A DNA stretch of 64,000 nucleotides from Catellatospora sp. TT07R-123 (GTDB lineage: Bacteria > Actinomycetota > Actinomycetes > Mycobacteriales > Micromonosporaceae). Below are positions 32,223-41,503 of the stretch, piece after piece (position 1 is the first letter of the stretch; each line of letters starts with the position of its first letter). The notes below the pieces were generated by a model. That model saw nothing but the letters and a program-made list of their open reading frames with translations. It was not told where the DNA came from and searched no databases. Position numbers and translations under genes: made by a program. The stretch is taken from contig NZ_BNEM01000001.1 in the NCBI RefSeq assembly GCF_018327705.1, forward strand, positions 1 to 64,000, given 5' to 3'.

Positions 32223-34706
32223 GTGCGACGATCACCACGGTTGCGGCGTTGGCCATTCGCGGCCGCGCTCGCGGCGCTGGCACTGGTGCTGACCCCTGCG
32301 GGCCAGGCCGCGGGGGTGCCGACCGCGCTGTCGGCGGCCCCGGCCGCCGCCGGTTCCCTGACCAAGACCGCGCAGAACGTGACCCACCCGGGTTCCGACC
32401 CGGCCTCGCACGGCGACGTGATCAACTGGACGGTGTCCTACGCCGACGGCGGCACCGGGGGGCCGGTCACGGTCACCGACCCGATCGGCGCCGGGCACGG
32501 CTACGTCAACGGGTCGCTGCGCGTGCCGCCGGACTGGACCCCGCAGTGGTCCACCGACGGTTCGACGTTCACGGGCACCGAGCCCGCCTCCGGCACGGCC
32601 GCGGTGCGCGCGACCATTCCGGTCCTGCAGCCGGGCGGCACCAGCCTCACCCGGATCCTGCTGCCGCCGGTACGGGTCGTCACCTCGCCGACCGGCGGCG
32701 ACGGCTTCACCCCCGTGCTGTACCGGTCGGACAGCGGCGCCGTCGAGGCCTGGAACACCTACCACCACCTCGGCGCGGCCGCACCCAAGGTCGTGTGCAC
32801 CAACCTGCTGACCGCCCAGCCGTGCGCGGGCGGGCCCTGGCCCCGGCCGCTCAACACCACGGTCGGCCCGCTGGGCAGCGGGAACACCGGTGACATCGCC
32901 AGCGGTATGGCGCCGCAGTTCGTGTTCGACCCGCAGCGGCCCGGCATCCTCTACTACCCGGCCGTCACCGCCGCCTCGATCGGCGTCGGCTGCCTCGACC
33001 TGGACGCCCGCGCCAACTGCGGGTTCTTCCCCCTGATCGACTACGGTGCCGCGCCGGGGGCGTACAGCGTGGGCGGGTTCGTCGAGCACGGCGGCAACCT
33101 CTACGGCGTGGCGAGCACCGGGCGGGTGCTGTGCCTGACCATGGCGAGCCAGAGCCCGTGCGCCGGGCAGCCGTACGCGGCGATCCTGCCCGACCGGCCC
33201 AACGGCAACTTCCTCGGCTCGGTGACCATGGTCGGCGACAAGGTCTTCGCGTCCTCGTCGCAGAGCGGCCCGGCCCCCACGCTGGGCTGCTTCGACCCGG
33301 CGACCGCCGGCGCCTGCGACGGCTGGGCCACCTACCGGACCCTGGGCACCACCGCGATGTCCACGTACAGCGTCTTCACGTCGTACACCACGTCGGGCCA
33401 GCCCAACGGCGCCTGCATCCCGATGGTGTCCAGCCCGTACCAGGTGTTCTGCCTCGCGACGGACGGGTCCGCGCTGGCGGCGCCGAATCTGGGCGCGCTG
33501 CCCGCCGGTGCGCTGACCTTCCGGCCGGAGACGATCACCGCGCCCGACGGCCACCTGCGCAGCTACCTGCCGCTGTGGGGCGGCGGGCTGAACGGCTCCA
33601 CCGGCTGCTACGACTGGACCACCGCGGCGGTCTGCGCCGGGATGCCGTTCCCCGTCAACCACCCCACCGTCAACAACGGCGTCACCCGCGACTACGGGTA
33701 CGACTACGACGAGGTCACCCAGTGCCTGATCGGCCTCGGTGACGCCGGGATGCTGTTCTCCGAGGACCCGGTCACCGGGGCTTCGCCGTGCTTCCACGCG
33801 GGCGCGTCGATCACGCTGGGCACGCCGGACTTCTACTGCGACGGCGGCACCGGCCACGTCAAGGGCTACCAGAACGCCCGGCTGGCCGACATCACGCTGG
33901 CCAACGTCGACCTGGCCAACAGCTCGGCGACGGTCAGCACCCCGGACGGCACCGTGATCGCCACCGCCGCGTTCGCCGCCGACGGCACCGTCGACCTGTC
34001 CGGCATCTCCGCCGCGACGTACCCGAAGATCGTCGTGGACGCGGCCCTGCGGCTGCGCAACGTCGACGACTTCTCCGGCGGCAACCAGCCGCACCTGGTC
34101 GCCGGGTTCATCGGCGACCCGCCGCAGGTCTGCTTCCAGACGAAGGTCGACGCCGCGTGCACCGTCACCGGGGTGGACAACACCGCGGGCGGCAGCGACA
34201 ACAGCGGGACGCTGGCCTCCAACACGGTGAAGGTCTCGGTCGCGCCCGGCGCGGCCTGCATGCCGCACGTCAGCATCGACAAGGAGATCTGCCGTGACGG
34301 CCGGGCCTCCCGGTGCGGTCCCGGCGGGGTCGGGCCGTGGGGCAAGACCAGTCCGGCCGGGCTGCTGGGCATCCTGGGCACGGCGTACTGGCGGATCACC
34401 GTCACCAACGCCGGGCCGGTCGACGCCGTCGGGGTGAGCGTCAGCGACCCGGCGACACCCTCGTGCGGCACTGCGGCGGGCACCTTCACGCTGGCGGCCG
34501 GGGCGAGCAAGCAGATCTACTGCTCGTCGTTCCTGCTGCTCCTGCCGCTGACGAACACGGCGACCGCGTCGTACTCGGCACCCGGCGCCCCGCCGAACAC
34601 CCCGCCGTCGGTCACCGAGCCGTCGTCGGCCACGGCGTGCTCCCTGATCTGCATCCTGGCCGCGCCCAACCGGTCCCCGGTGTACGGCAGCAGGCAACTG
34701 CCGTAG
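32223..34706 (+). CDS. Large secreted protein with DUF11-like ends and repeated Cys-pair modules
   Basis: An 827-residue extracellular protein. A signal peptide covers about 1-30. A DUF11-like region (about 45-150) contains SLTKTAQNVTHPG, INWTVSYADGG and VTVTDPIG. A central region (about 180-540) carries repeated units with a Cys-x(6-8)-Cys pair followed by a short hydrophobic strand. Examples are VCTNLLTAQPC, GCLDLDARANC, LCLTMASQSPC, GCFDPATAGAC and GCYDWTTAAVC. A C-terminal DUF11-like YWRITVTNAGPVDAV segment ends it. The middle probably folds as a disulfide-stapled beta-propeller or similar repeat. No sortase motif is seen. I chose the GTG at 32223. It is probably an adhesin or a surface or secreted structural protein. 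Confidence 0.75.
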   Translation: MRRSPRLRRWPFAAALAALALVLTPAGQAAGVPTALSAAPAAAGSLTKTAQNVTHPGSDPASHGDVINWTVSYADGGTGGPVTVTDPIGAGHGYVNGSLRVPPDWTPQWSTDGSTFTGTEPASGTAAVRATIPVLQPGGTSLTRILLPPVRVVTSPTGGDGFTPVLYRSDSGAVEAWNTYHHLGAAAPKVVCTNLLTAQPCAGGPWPRPLNTTVGPLGSGNTGDIASGMAPQFVFDPQRPGILYYPAVTAASIGVGCLDLDARANCGFFPLIDYGAAPGAYSVGGFVEHGGNLYGVASTGRVLCLTMASQSPCAGQPYAAILPDRPNGNFLGSVTMVGDKVFASSSQSGPAPTLGCFDPATAGACDGWATYRTLGTTAMSTYSVFTSYTTSGQPNGACIPMVSSPYQVFCLATDGSALAAPNLGALPAGALTFRPETITAPDGHLRSYLPLWGGGLNGSTGCYDWTTAAVCAGMPFPVNHPTVNNGVTRDYGYDYDEVTQCLIGLGDAGMLFSEDPVTGASPCFHAGASITLGTPDFYCDGGTGHVKGYQNARLADITLANVDLANSSATVSTPDGTVIATAAFAADGTVDLSGISAATYPKIVVDAALRLRNVDDFSGGNQPHLVAGFIGDPPQVCFQTKVDAACTVTGVDNTAGGSDNSGTLASNTVKVSVAPGAACMPHVSIDKEICRDGRASRCGPGGVGPWGKTSPAGLLGILGTAYWRITVTNAGPVDAVGVSVSDPATPSCGTAAGTFTLAAGASKQIYCSSFLLLLPLTNTATASYSAPGAPPNTPPSVTEPSSATACSLICILAAPNRSPVYGSRQLP

Positions 34707-34712
34707 CGCGGC

Positions 34713-34748
34713 GCGAGGCGGCGGGCCCGGACCGGCCCGCCGCCTCGC
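34713..34748 (+). terminator. Hairpin with perfect 15-bp arms
   Basis: GCGAGGCGGCGGGCC (34713-34727) pairs with GGCCCGCCGCCTCGC (34734-34748) around a 6-base loop, 6 bases after the secreted-protein stop. It probably separates it from the tandem downstream gene. Confidence 0.65.
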
Positions 34749-34794
34749 CTCGTTCCACGCCGGAATGTCGGTGCGCCGTGCCACAATCCCGGCC

Positions 34795-35685
34795 ATGACC
34801 GAAGACGTTCTGGCAGCGGGCAGGGCCTTCCTCGACCGGGAGGGCCGCCTGGTCGAACGCCGCCTCGCGGCGGTGCTGTTCGACGGCGACGACCCGGCCG
34901 GGGTGGTGGACGCGGTCCGCGCCTACCGCAACGGCGACGGCGGGTTCGGCCACGGGCTGGAGCCGGACAAGCGCTGCCCGGCGAGCCTGCCCATCGACGT
35001 GGAGTGCGCCCTGGACGTGCTGCTGGCCGCCGCGAGCGGACGGCCGGGCTGGTTCGGCCGGCCCGACCGCGCCGAGCTGGTCGCCGACGCGTGCGCCTGG
35101 CTGGGCTCGGTGGCGGCTCCCGACGGCGCGGTGCCGCTGGCGTTCCCGGTGATGGAGACCTACCCGCGGGCCGACCACTGGACGGACTGGACCTACGTGC
35201 CGGGGCTGAACCCGACCGCGGGCCTGGCCGGACGGCTGCACCGGATCGGGGTCAGCCACGCGTGGCTGGACCGGGCCACCGCATGGACCTGGGCGAAGCT
35301 GGAGTCCGGGGTCGACGAGGACGCGCACACCCTGCTGGAGGTCGCGCAGTTCCTGGCATACGCGCCCGACCGCGACCGGGCCGCCGCCACCGGCGTGCAC
35401 CTCGGCGACTGGCTGGCCAAGGCCGCCTACTTCCGCGCCGACCCGGCCGACCCCGCCTACGGGGTGACGCCCCTGCACCTGGCACCGGCCCCGGACAGCC
35501 CGTGGCGCGGCCTGTTCGGCGACGCCGTCATCGAGGGCCACCTGGACCGGCTCGCGCGCGACCAGCAGGCCGACGGCGGCTGGGCCATCACCTGGCAGCC
35601 GCCCGGCCAGGCCTCCACGCTGGAATACCGCGGGGTCGAGACCCTGCGCGCCCTGCGCACGCTGCGCGCCTACGGCCGGATCTGA
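34795..35685 (+). CDS. Alpha/alpha-toroid (prenyltransferase/squalene-cyclase-like) domain protein
   Basis: A 296-residue protein predicted to be mostly helical. It contains the repeat-like segments YRNGDGGFGHGLEPDKRCPAS and QADGGWAITWQPP. The DGGFG and DGGW motifs are typical of terpene-cyclase/prenyltransferase toroid repeats. There is no DDxxD or DxDD motif, so it is unlikely to be an active terpene cyclase. Actinobacterial proteins of this kind are mostly uncharacterised. The ATG at 34795 fits the family start (TEDVLAAGRAFLDREGR). Confidence 0.65.
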   Translation: MTEDVLAAGRAFLDREGRLVERRLAAVLFDGDDPAGVVDAVRAYRNGDGGFGHGLEPDKRCPASLPIDVECALDVLLAAASGRPGWFGRPDRAELVADACAWLGSVAAPDGAVPLAFPVMETYPRADHWTDWTYVPGLNPTAGLAGRLHRIGVSHAWLDRATAWTWAKLESGVDEDAHTLLEVAQFLAYAPDRDRAAATGVHLGDWLAKAAYFRADPADPAYGVTPLHLAPAPDSPWRGLFGDAVIEGHLDRLARDQQADGGWAITWQPPGQASTLEYRGVETLRALRTLRAYGRI

Positions 35686-35709
35686 CCCCGGCCGCAGGCG
35701 CGGGCGGCG

Positions 35710-37392
35710 CTACCAGCGGCCGGTCTGCATCCGCGGCCAGAGGATCACCGCCGCGCGCAGGAACGCCACCAGGGCGGCGATCATCTCCGCGAGGATGACC
35801 TTCTCCGTGAACTCGCCGTCGGCCGGCGTCCACGCGTTCGCGGAATCGATGAACAGCCAGGTCAGCACGATCATCACCGCCACCGTCACCGCTAGCTCGA
35901 TCTTGCGCCTGCGGCCCCGGTCCCGCTGCGGCAGCGGCTGGCCCGAGCCCGGTCGGGGGATCTGGTCGGCGGGGCGGGCGGGCATCGGCACCGCCAGCTC
36001 CGGTGCGACCGCCGCGGCAAGGTCGGCCTGGTCCTGCGGCGTCACCGGGAAGATGGTCGGCTCGACCCGCACGATGATGCCGTCGGCGCCGACGAAGTGG
36101 CGGGCGCCGTCGGGGAAGTCCAGCCGGGCCGCGCACTCCTTGAAGTAGACCGTGGCCGCGCTGTCGCCGCGCAGCACCGACACGCCGTCGGCGCCGATGG
36201 CCAGAACGCTGCCGTCGCCGGACGCCGACTTCACGGAGCGGCCGGTCACCCGGGCCGTCGAGGCGACCGGGGCGGCGTCGAACCCGACCTCGACCCGGGC
36301 ACCGGTGAACGGCACCTGGAGCAGCGCGGTCTCCAGCACCTGCCCGGCCACCGCGGCCAGGTCCGGCACGGTCACCTCGGCCAGCTCCGCCCGCACCTGC
36401 GCGACCGAGCCGAAGGCGTATCCGGTCAGCACGCTGGCGGCGGCGCTGGGCAGCGTCCCTGCCTCGACGTCCGGGTGCTCCAGCGCCCGCAGCGTCTTCG
36501 TCCGCGCCGCGTCCAGGTCGGCCGGGTCGATCCGGCCCTTGCTCAGCTGCCGCAGCACCTCGACGAACGCACCGGCCAGCGCGCCCTCGTTCTCCCGCAG
36601 CGCGTCGGCGAACGCGGTGACCATCGCCGACCCGGCGCCGTAGGGCGAGTAGTCGGTGCTGACCGCGTACGAGATGCCGCCCTCCTGGCGCAGTTCCCGG
36701 TACAGCGCGCGCTCGAACACGTCGGTGAACAGGCGCGCGGCCGTGCTGCGGGAGACCACGCCGTCCAGGACGACCCCGCCCGACGGGCCGTGGAACCAGG
36801 CCGGGGTCTTCGGCAGCGCGCTCGACTGCGGCGGCAGCGGCTTGCGGACGCCGGGCGCCAGCGGCAGCGACAGCCCGGCGGGAACGTCGCCGGCGACCCA
36901 TACCGAGGCGTTTGCGCTGGTGAACCACTCCGCGGCCCACCGGCGCACCTCGTCGGCGCCGACCCGGCGCACACCCCAGGGGGCGTAGCTGCCCAGGCCG
37001 TAGTCGCGGGCGCCGTGGCGCCACAGGGCCATGTCGCCGTTGACGCCGCGGGAGCGGTGCAGCGACTCGCCGTACAGCAGCTCGCGCTCGGCCTCCAGCC
37101 GGTGCAGCGGCAGGTCGCCCAGGGCCCGGCACACGCCGCCGAGGAATCCGGCCACCGCCTCCGGCGGCCCCTGCACCTGGAACTGGGTGATGTCGGCGCC
37201 GACCCCCACCCCGTAGTCGAAGTCGGGCTGGTCCAGGTGGTGCAGCGCCAGCCTGGTCACCAGCTCGGTGATCCCGTGCACGGCCAGCGTCTCGTCGGCG
37301 CTGCCGACCCGGAACACCAGCCCGGCCCGCAGTTTCCCCGAGTACGGCGCCGTCAGCAGCGGCACCCCGTCGACCGATGTGTACCCGCTCAT
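35710..37392 (-). CDS. Membrane-anchored M16-like (insulinase-family) protein with degenerate zinc motif
   Basis: A 560-residue protein. An M16-like N-terminal half begins GVPLLTAPYSGKLRAGLVFRVGSAD. The usual HxxEH zinc motif reads HGITEL, so one zinc histidine is missing. A second half contains YRELRQEGGISYAVSTDYSPYG (the R...Y region of M16) and further M16-like alternation. It ends with two membrane segments (about 505-525 and 537-555). It is probably an inactive or altered M16 relative, tethered to the membrane. The ATG at 37392 overlaps the upstream gene by 4 bases (ATGA), so the pair is translationally coupled. Confidence 0.7.
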   Translation of the reverse strand: MSGYTSVDGVPLLTAPYSGKLRAGLVFRVGSADETLAVHGITELVTRLALHHLDQPDFDYGVGVGADITQFQVQGPPEAVAGFLGGVCRALGDLPLHRLEAERELLYGESLHRSRGVNGDMALWRHGARDYGLGSYAPWGVRRVGADEVRRWAAEWFTSANASVWVAGDVPAGLSLPLAPGVRKPLPPQSSALPKTPAWFHGPSGGVVLDGVVSRSTAARLFTDVFERALYRELRQEGGISYAVSTDYSPYGAGSAMVTAFADALRENEGALAGAFVEVLRQLSKGRIDPADLDAARTKTLRALEHPDVEAGTLPSAAASVLTGYAFGSVAQVRAELAEVTVPDLAAVAGQVLETALLQVPFTGARVEVGFDAAPVASTARVTGRSVKSASGDGSVLAIGADGVSVLRGDSAATVYFKECAARLDFPDGARHFVGADGIIVRVEPTIFPVTPQDQADLAAAVAPELAVPMPARPADQIPRPGSGQPLPQRDRGRRRKIELAVTVAVMIVLTWLFIDSANAWTPADGEFTEKVILAEMIAALVAFLRAAVILWPRMQTGRW

Positions 37393-38345
37393 CCCCGGCC
37401 TCCCCGCACCATCGACCACACCTTGAACGACCAGAAGTTGAAGCCTGCCGAACCCCCGGCGGCGTTCCACGGGTACTCCGTGAGCCGGTTGTCCAGCATC
37501 GTGAACAGCGCCCCGGCCTCACCCGGCCGACCGGCCCGCATCAGCGCGAACGTGAGCAGGTTCAGCGCCGCGACCCACCCGTGCACCTGCCGGAACGCCG
37601 GGTCCAGCGCCGAGGCGGCCGCGGCCGAAAGCAGGTCCTGCCTGGCGTCCGACGCGCTGATCTCGGGTCCGCCGCCGAAGGACACCAGCTCCAGGTACGC
37701 GTCGGCCATCACCGCGCCGTTCAGCGACCCCGGCGGCGCCTGCGCCACGCACTCGCGGGCGAACGCCTGCACCGCCTGCGCCGAGCCGCCCCACTTCGGG
37801 CACAGCTGCTGCACCATGTCCAGCTGCGCGGTGAGCGGGTGCGGCCGGGCCTTGGCGGCGCGCTCGTAGCGGCGGCGCGCCTCAGCCTGGCCGAGTCCGA
37901 GCCCGCGGGCGATGCGCACCCGGGTCGTCCAGGCCGCGATGTCGTCCGGCTGCTCGGAGGTCACCTCGTTGAGCAGCCGGTCGGCGCGGGACAGGTACTC
38001 GTGGAACGTCTTGAACTGCTGGTCGCTCACGTACTGGGCCTGGGCGGCGGTGCGGATCTCCCAGCCCAGCCAGACCAGTCGGGCCCCGAGCAACGTCGCG
38101 GCCAGCGGCGACGTCACCGGGTCGCCGCCGCTGCGGCTGAGGAAGATCTCGACGCGCTTCATCTTCGCGACCATCGCGACCGCGACCGTCGGATCGTGCT
38201 GCGGCGGCAGGCTCGCGAAGAACCCCTCGACCGCGGGCCAGTTCTGCGCGCGAACGGCGTCGCGCAGCGGCAGCAGATCGGGATAGTGGTCGATCAGGTC
38301 GGTGGTCGTGGACCTGAACAGGCTGGACAGGGGTGGTCTCGGCAC
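37389..38345 (-). CDS. DUF4034-like/TPR-type helical protein of unknown function
   Basis: A 318-residue all-helical, Ala/Leu-rich protein. MPRPPLSSLFRSTTTDLIDHYPDLLPLRDAVRAQNW, VAMVAKMKRVEIFLSR and RLLNEVTSEQPDDIAAWTTRVRIARGLG resemble tetratricopeptide-type DUF4034 proteins. There is no signal peptide. It precedes and overlaps the M16-like gene by 4 bases, which suggests the two proteins work together. The function is unknown. Confidence 0.65.
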   Translation of the reverse strand: MPRPPLSSLFRSTTTDLIDHYPDLLPLRDAVRAQNWPAVEGFFASLPPQHDPTVAVAMVAKMKRVEIFLSRSGGDPVTSPLAATLLGARLVWLGWEIRTAAQAQYVSDQQFKTFHEYLSRADRLLNEVTSEQPDDIAAWTTRVRIARGLGLGQAEARRRYERAAKARPHPLTAQLDMVQQLCPKWGGSAQAVQAFARECVAQAPPGSLNGAVMADAYLELVSFGGGPEISASDARQDLLSAAAASALDPAFRQVHGWVAALNLLTFALMRAGRPGEAGALFTMLDNRLTEYPWNAAGGSAGFNFWSFKVWSMVRGGRG

Positions 38346-38524
38346 GGCGCCTGAGCGTAGTCACAGGTCATGGGCTGTGTGTACCGGCTCCGGTAACGGT
38401 TGGGCCAAGAATGAGCACTGACCCGGCAGCTGGGACGCGCCTGGTTGGAGCACCGGGACGGCAGGGGCAACGCGTTTGCCCGCTGCGGCCTAGCATTTCG
38501 CCAGTGCTCGTCGAGGAGGCCGTC

Positions 38525-39016
38525 ATGCCGCTGCTGGTCCGGATCCGCCCCAACCTGCCTTACCTGGCGTTGCTGGCCCTGGGAGCCGCGCTGGTCGTGT
38601 TCGCGGGACGCATCGGCGGCGAGCTCAGACCGTTCCTGTTCGGCGGCGGGCTGGTGCTGCTGGTCCTGCTCGGCTATCCGGTGGTGGTGAGCACGGTGCT
38701 GCGGGTGCCTGTCCTGGCCGTGACGGCCGACGGTGTCCGGCTGCCGCTGATGGGTGTACGCCTGGCGTGGGACGAGATCGCCGAGGTCCGGTGGGACGTG
38801 AAGTCCTCCGCGACGCGCTCGATGCCGGTGCTGCTCATCGTGCCGACCTCGCCGGCGTGGGTGCTGCTGCGGATGCGGCCGTGGCTGCGCAGCGAAGGGC
38901 GGGCCCACCTGGCCCGATACGGCACCCCGATCGTGCTCCCGGACGTGTCGCTGGACCGGCCGCTGAAAGACGTCGCCGCCGCGATCTCGAACGGCCTCCC
39001 CCGCGACCCGTCCTGA
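38525..39016 (+). CDS. Membrane-anchored PH-like domain protein
   Basis: A 163-residue protein. Two adjacent membrane helices (about 13-27 and 40-60) lead to a cytosolic domain containing TADGVRLPLMGVRLAWDEIAEVRW, a beta-sheet-rich PH-like fold seen in STM3941-type proteins. The start is ATG 38525, 5 bases after a GAGGAGG ribosome-binding site. It may sense or bind membrane lipids. It is separated from the next gene by a palindromic sequence. Confidence 0.65.
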   Translation: MPLLVRIRPNLPYLALLALGAALVVFAGRIGGELRPFLFGGGLVLLVLLGYPVVVSTVLRVPVLAVTADGVRLPLMGVRLAWDEIAEVRWDVKSSATRSMPVLLIVPTSPAWVLLRMRPWLRSEGRAHLARYGTPIVLPDVSLDRPLKDVAAAISNGLPRDPS

Positions 39017-39062
39017 CCGCATCCGCACCCCACCGCGCCGCCCGTCCGCCCGCCCGTCGCAG

Positions 39063-39128
39063 CGTGCAGTTTCGGGGAAACTGCACGAATCATGGCCGCC
39101 ATTCCAGCACTTTCCCCGAAACTGCACG
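39063..39128. repeat. Compound palindromic intergenic element
   Basis: CGTGCAGTTTCGGGGAAA (39063-39080) pairs perfectly with TTTCCCCGAAACTGCACG (39111-39128). The left arm is also part of a shorter palindrome of its own (39064-39086, GTGCAGTTTC-GGG-GAAACTGCAC), so two alternative hairpins can form. It lies between two plus-strand genes. Confidence 0.75.
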
Positions 39129-39278
39129 AACCTGCCGCGCGCGTCGGCGGCGGGCGGCGGGAAGCGGGTGGGGTGAGGTGGGTGGATCCGGCGCGTCGGG
39201 GGCGGGGCGGCTGGTCGCGGGCGGGATGATCTGGTCGGCGGCCCGGCGGTGTGCCGCTCGTGGCACGAGGAGCCTGAG

Positions 39279-40217
39279 ATGACCCAGCGGTTGATCACCC
39301 ACCTGCGCCACGTCGACCTGGCGGTGCCCGATTTCTCCCGTCAGGTGGAGTTCTTCGCTGGGATGTGGGGGTTGAGCGAGGTCGCCGCCGACTCCGGGGT
39401 GGCGTTCCTGGCCGCGCCGGGCTCCCCGGAGCAGTACGCGGTGCGCGTGCGCCGGGCCGACGACAAGCGCCTGGACCTGATCGCGTTCGGCGCCGCCCGC
39501 CCCGCCGACGTGGACACGCTGGCCGAGCGGCTCGGCCGCGACGGGGTACGGCTGATCGGCGAACCGGCCCCGCTGGCGACCCCGGGCGGGGGCTACGGGT
39601 TCCGGTTCTTCGACGTCGACGGCCGTACCGTGGAGATCTCCGCGGACGTCAGTCCGCGCGCGCACCGCCGGATCGAGCCGCGCGAGTCGGTGCCGGTGCG
39701 GTTGTCGCACGTGGTGGTGAACTCCCCCGACCCGCAGGCCACGGCGGCGTTCTACACCCGGCATCTGGGGTTCGCCCTGTCGGACCGGCTCAGCCACCCG
39801 CACCGCGGCGACCTGATGTGGTTCCTGCGCTGCAACACCTGGCACCACAGCCTGGCCGTGTCGCGGGGCCCGCACGTGGCGCTGCACCACGCCTCGTTCG
39901 AGCTGCGCGGGCTGGACGAGTTCATGCGCGGCTGCGGCCGGATGATGCGGGCCGGGGTGGAGAAGGTGTGGGGTCCGGGACGCCACACTGCGGGCGACAA
40001 CACGTTCAGCTACTTCCGGGACCCGCACGGCAACGTCGTGGAGTACACGACCGAGCTGGAGGAGCTCGACGAGGACCGCTGGCACCCGCACGTGTACGAC
40101 TCCTCCGACCCGGCGATCTCCGACCAGTGGGGCACCGCGAACCCGATGAGCGAGCTCGTCGCCCGGCAGACGTTCAACGACCCCGACCGCGGGGTGTTCG
40201 TCGCTCCGCCGCTGTAG
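39279..40217 (+). CDS. Two-domain VOC / extradiol-dioxygenase-like protein
   Basis: A 312-residue protein with two VOC modules (about 8-130 and 145-260). ITHLRHVDLAVPDFSRQVEFFAGMWGL opens the first, and SHVVVNSPDPQATAAFYTRHLGFALSDR opens the second. Metal ligands are plausibly the His of SHVVV, the His in GPHVALHHASFE, and the Glu in NVVEYTTELEE. This matches type I extradiol dioxygenases (catechol 2,3-dioxygenase-like). The ring-cleavage substrate is unknown, and no other aromatic-catabolism genes adjoin. Confidence 0.82.
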   Translation: MTQRLITHLRHVDLAVPDFSRQVEFFAGMWGLSEVAADSGVAFLAAPGSPEQYAVRVRRADDKRLDLIAFGAARPADVDTLAERLGRDGVRLIGEPAPLATPGGGYGFRFFDVDGRTVEISADVSPRAHRRIEPRESVPVRLSHVVVNSPDPQATAAFYTRHLGFALSDRLSHPHRGDLMWFLRCNTWHHSLAVSRGPHVALHHASFELRGLDEFMRGCGRMMRAGVEKVWGPGRHTAGDNTFSYFRDPHGNVVEYTTELEELDEDRWHPHVYDSSDPAISDQWGTANPMSELVARQTFNDPDRGVFVAPPL

Positions 40218-40265
40218 CGGACCGCACCGCCTGCGGCGAGGGATGATGGCAGCAGGAGGCAGCCG

Positions 40266-41390
40266 ATGCGACCTACGCTGCGGTTGGGCACCATCGCCGG
40301 CATCCCGGTCGGCGTGCACTGGTCCGCGCTCGCGATCATGCTGCTGCTCGGGCACGGGCTGGCCACGGGCGTGCTGCCGCTGGGGGCGCCTGGTGGGACG
40401 GCCGCGGTGTACTGGGTGGTCGCGGTCGCGGTGACCGTGCTGTTCCTGGGGTCGCTGCTGGCGCACGAGCTCTGCCACGCGGTGGTGGCCCGCCACTACG
40501 GCGTCGGCGTACGCCGGATCACGCTGTGGCTGCTGGGTGGGGTGGCCGAGCTGGAGTCCGAGCCGCCGCACGCGCGGGCGGACCTGCTGGTGGCGCTGGC
40601 CGGTCCGGCGGCCAGCCTCGGGGCGGCGGCGGTGTTCGGGGTGCTGGCGGCCGGGGTGTACCTGGCCGGGTTGTGGGCGCTGGCCTGGGTGGCGCTGGCG
40701 TGGCTGGCGCTGGTCAACGCGGTGCTGGCGGTGTTCAACCTGCTGCCGGGGGCACCCCTGGACGGCGGCCGGGTGCTGCGGGCGGCGGTGTGGTGGTGGC
40801 GCGGCGACCGGGCGGTGGCGCAGCGGGTCGCCGCGTATGCGGGGATGGCCGTCAGCATGCTGCTGGTGCTGGGCGGAACGCTGCAGGTGGTGTACCTGCA
40901 CAGTCTGAGCGGGTTGTGGCTGGTGCTGCTGGGCTGGTTCCTGCTGTTCGCGGCGCAGGCCGAGCAGACCGACTTCCAGGTGCGTACGGCGATGGCGGGG
41001 CTGACCGTGGCCGACGCGATGGTGCCGCCGCCGGTGTGCGGGTACGTCAGCCAGCGGGTCGCGGACTTCGTGGCCGTGGCCCGCCTGCACCGCCCCGCCG
41101 ACGTCTACCCGGTGCTGACCCCGGACGGCGACGCCGCCGGGCTGGTGACGCTGGCGGCCCTGGCGCGGGCGACCGCGGCGCAGCGGGCCGAGCAGACGCT
41201 GCGCGACCTGCGGGTGCCACCCGACCGGGTGGTGGTGCTGGCCCCGGACACGCCGCTGGCCGACGTCGCCCGGCCGGTCATGGCCGCCCGGCTGCCCGCG
41301 CTGGTGGTGTCCGGCGGGGTGCCGGTCGGGCTGCTGAGCACCGCGGACCTGGCCCGTGCCGCCGACATGAACTCGCTGCGCCGGGGCTGA
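40266..41390 (+). CDS. Site-2 protease-like (M50) intramembrane metalloprotease with CBS-like C-terminus
   Basis: A 374-residue membrane protein. HELCH (His67, Glu68, His71) in a transmembrane helix is the M50 zinc motif. [16 protein letters not shown] (about 160) carries the second ligand Asp. Multiple Leu/Val-rich transmembrane helices follow. Residues about 245-365 look like a pair of CBS domains ([37 protein letters not shown] and [21 protein letters not shown]). CBS domains often regulate these proteases through nucleotide ligands. GCAGGAGGCAGCC before the ATG is a good ribosome-binding site. Confidence 0.88.
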   Translation: MRPTLRLGTIAGIPVGVHWSALAIMLLLGHGLATGVLPLGAPGGTAAVYWVVAVAVTVLFLGSLLAHELCHAVVARHYGVGVRRITLWLLGGVAELESEPPHARADLLVALAGPAASLGAAAVFGVLAAGVYLAGLWALAWVALAWLALVNAVLAVFNLLPGAPLDGGRVLRAAVWWWRGDRAVAQRVAAYAGMAVSMLLVLGGTLQVVYLHSLSGLWLVLLGWFLLFAAQAEQTDFQVRTAMAGLTVADAMVPPPVCGYVSQRVADFVAVARLHRPADVYPVLTPDGDAAGLVTLAALARATAAQRAEQTLRDLRVPPDRVVVLAPDTPLADVARPVMAARLPALVVSGGVPVGLLSTADLARAADMNSLRRG

Positions 41391-41503
41391 GCGCGGTCAG
41401 CGGCCCCGCCCTGGCCCGGCGCCCGGCTGCCCGGCCGCCCTGCTCGCGGACTGGCTGCGCGCCCTGCACCGCCTGTCGGCCGAGCCCCTGTCCCCCGCCC
41501 TGG

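Noticed and set aside
41391..41503. Possible remnant of a phosphotransferase-like gene (LADWLRALHRL-type peptide) after the M50 gene
   Set aside because: Only about 30 residues with no motif; too short to distinguish from chance.
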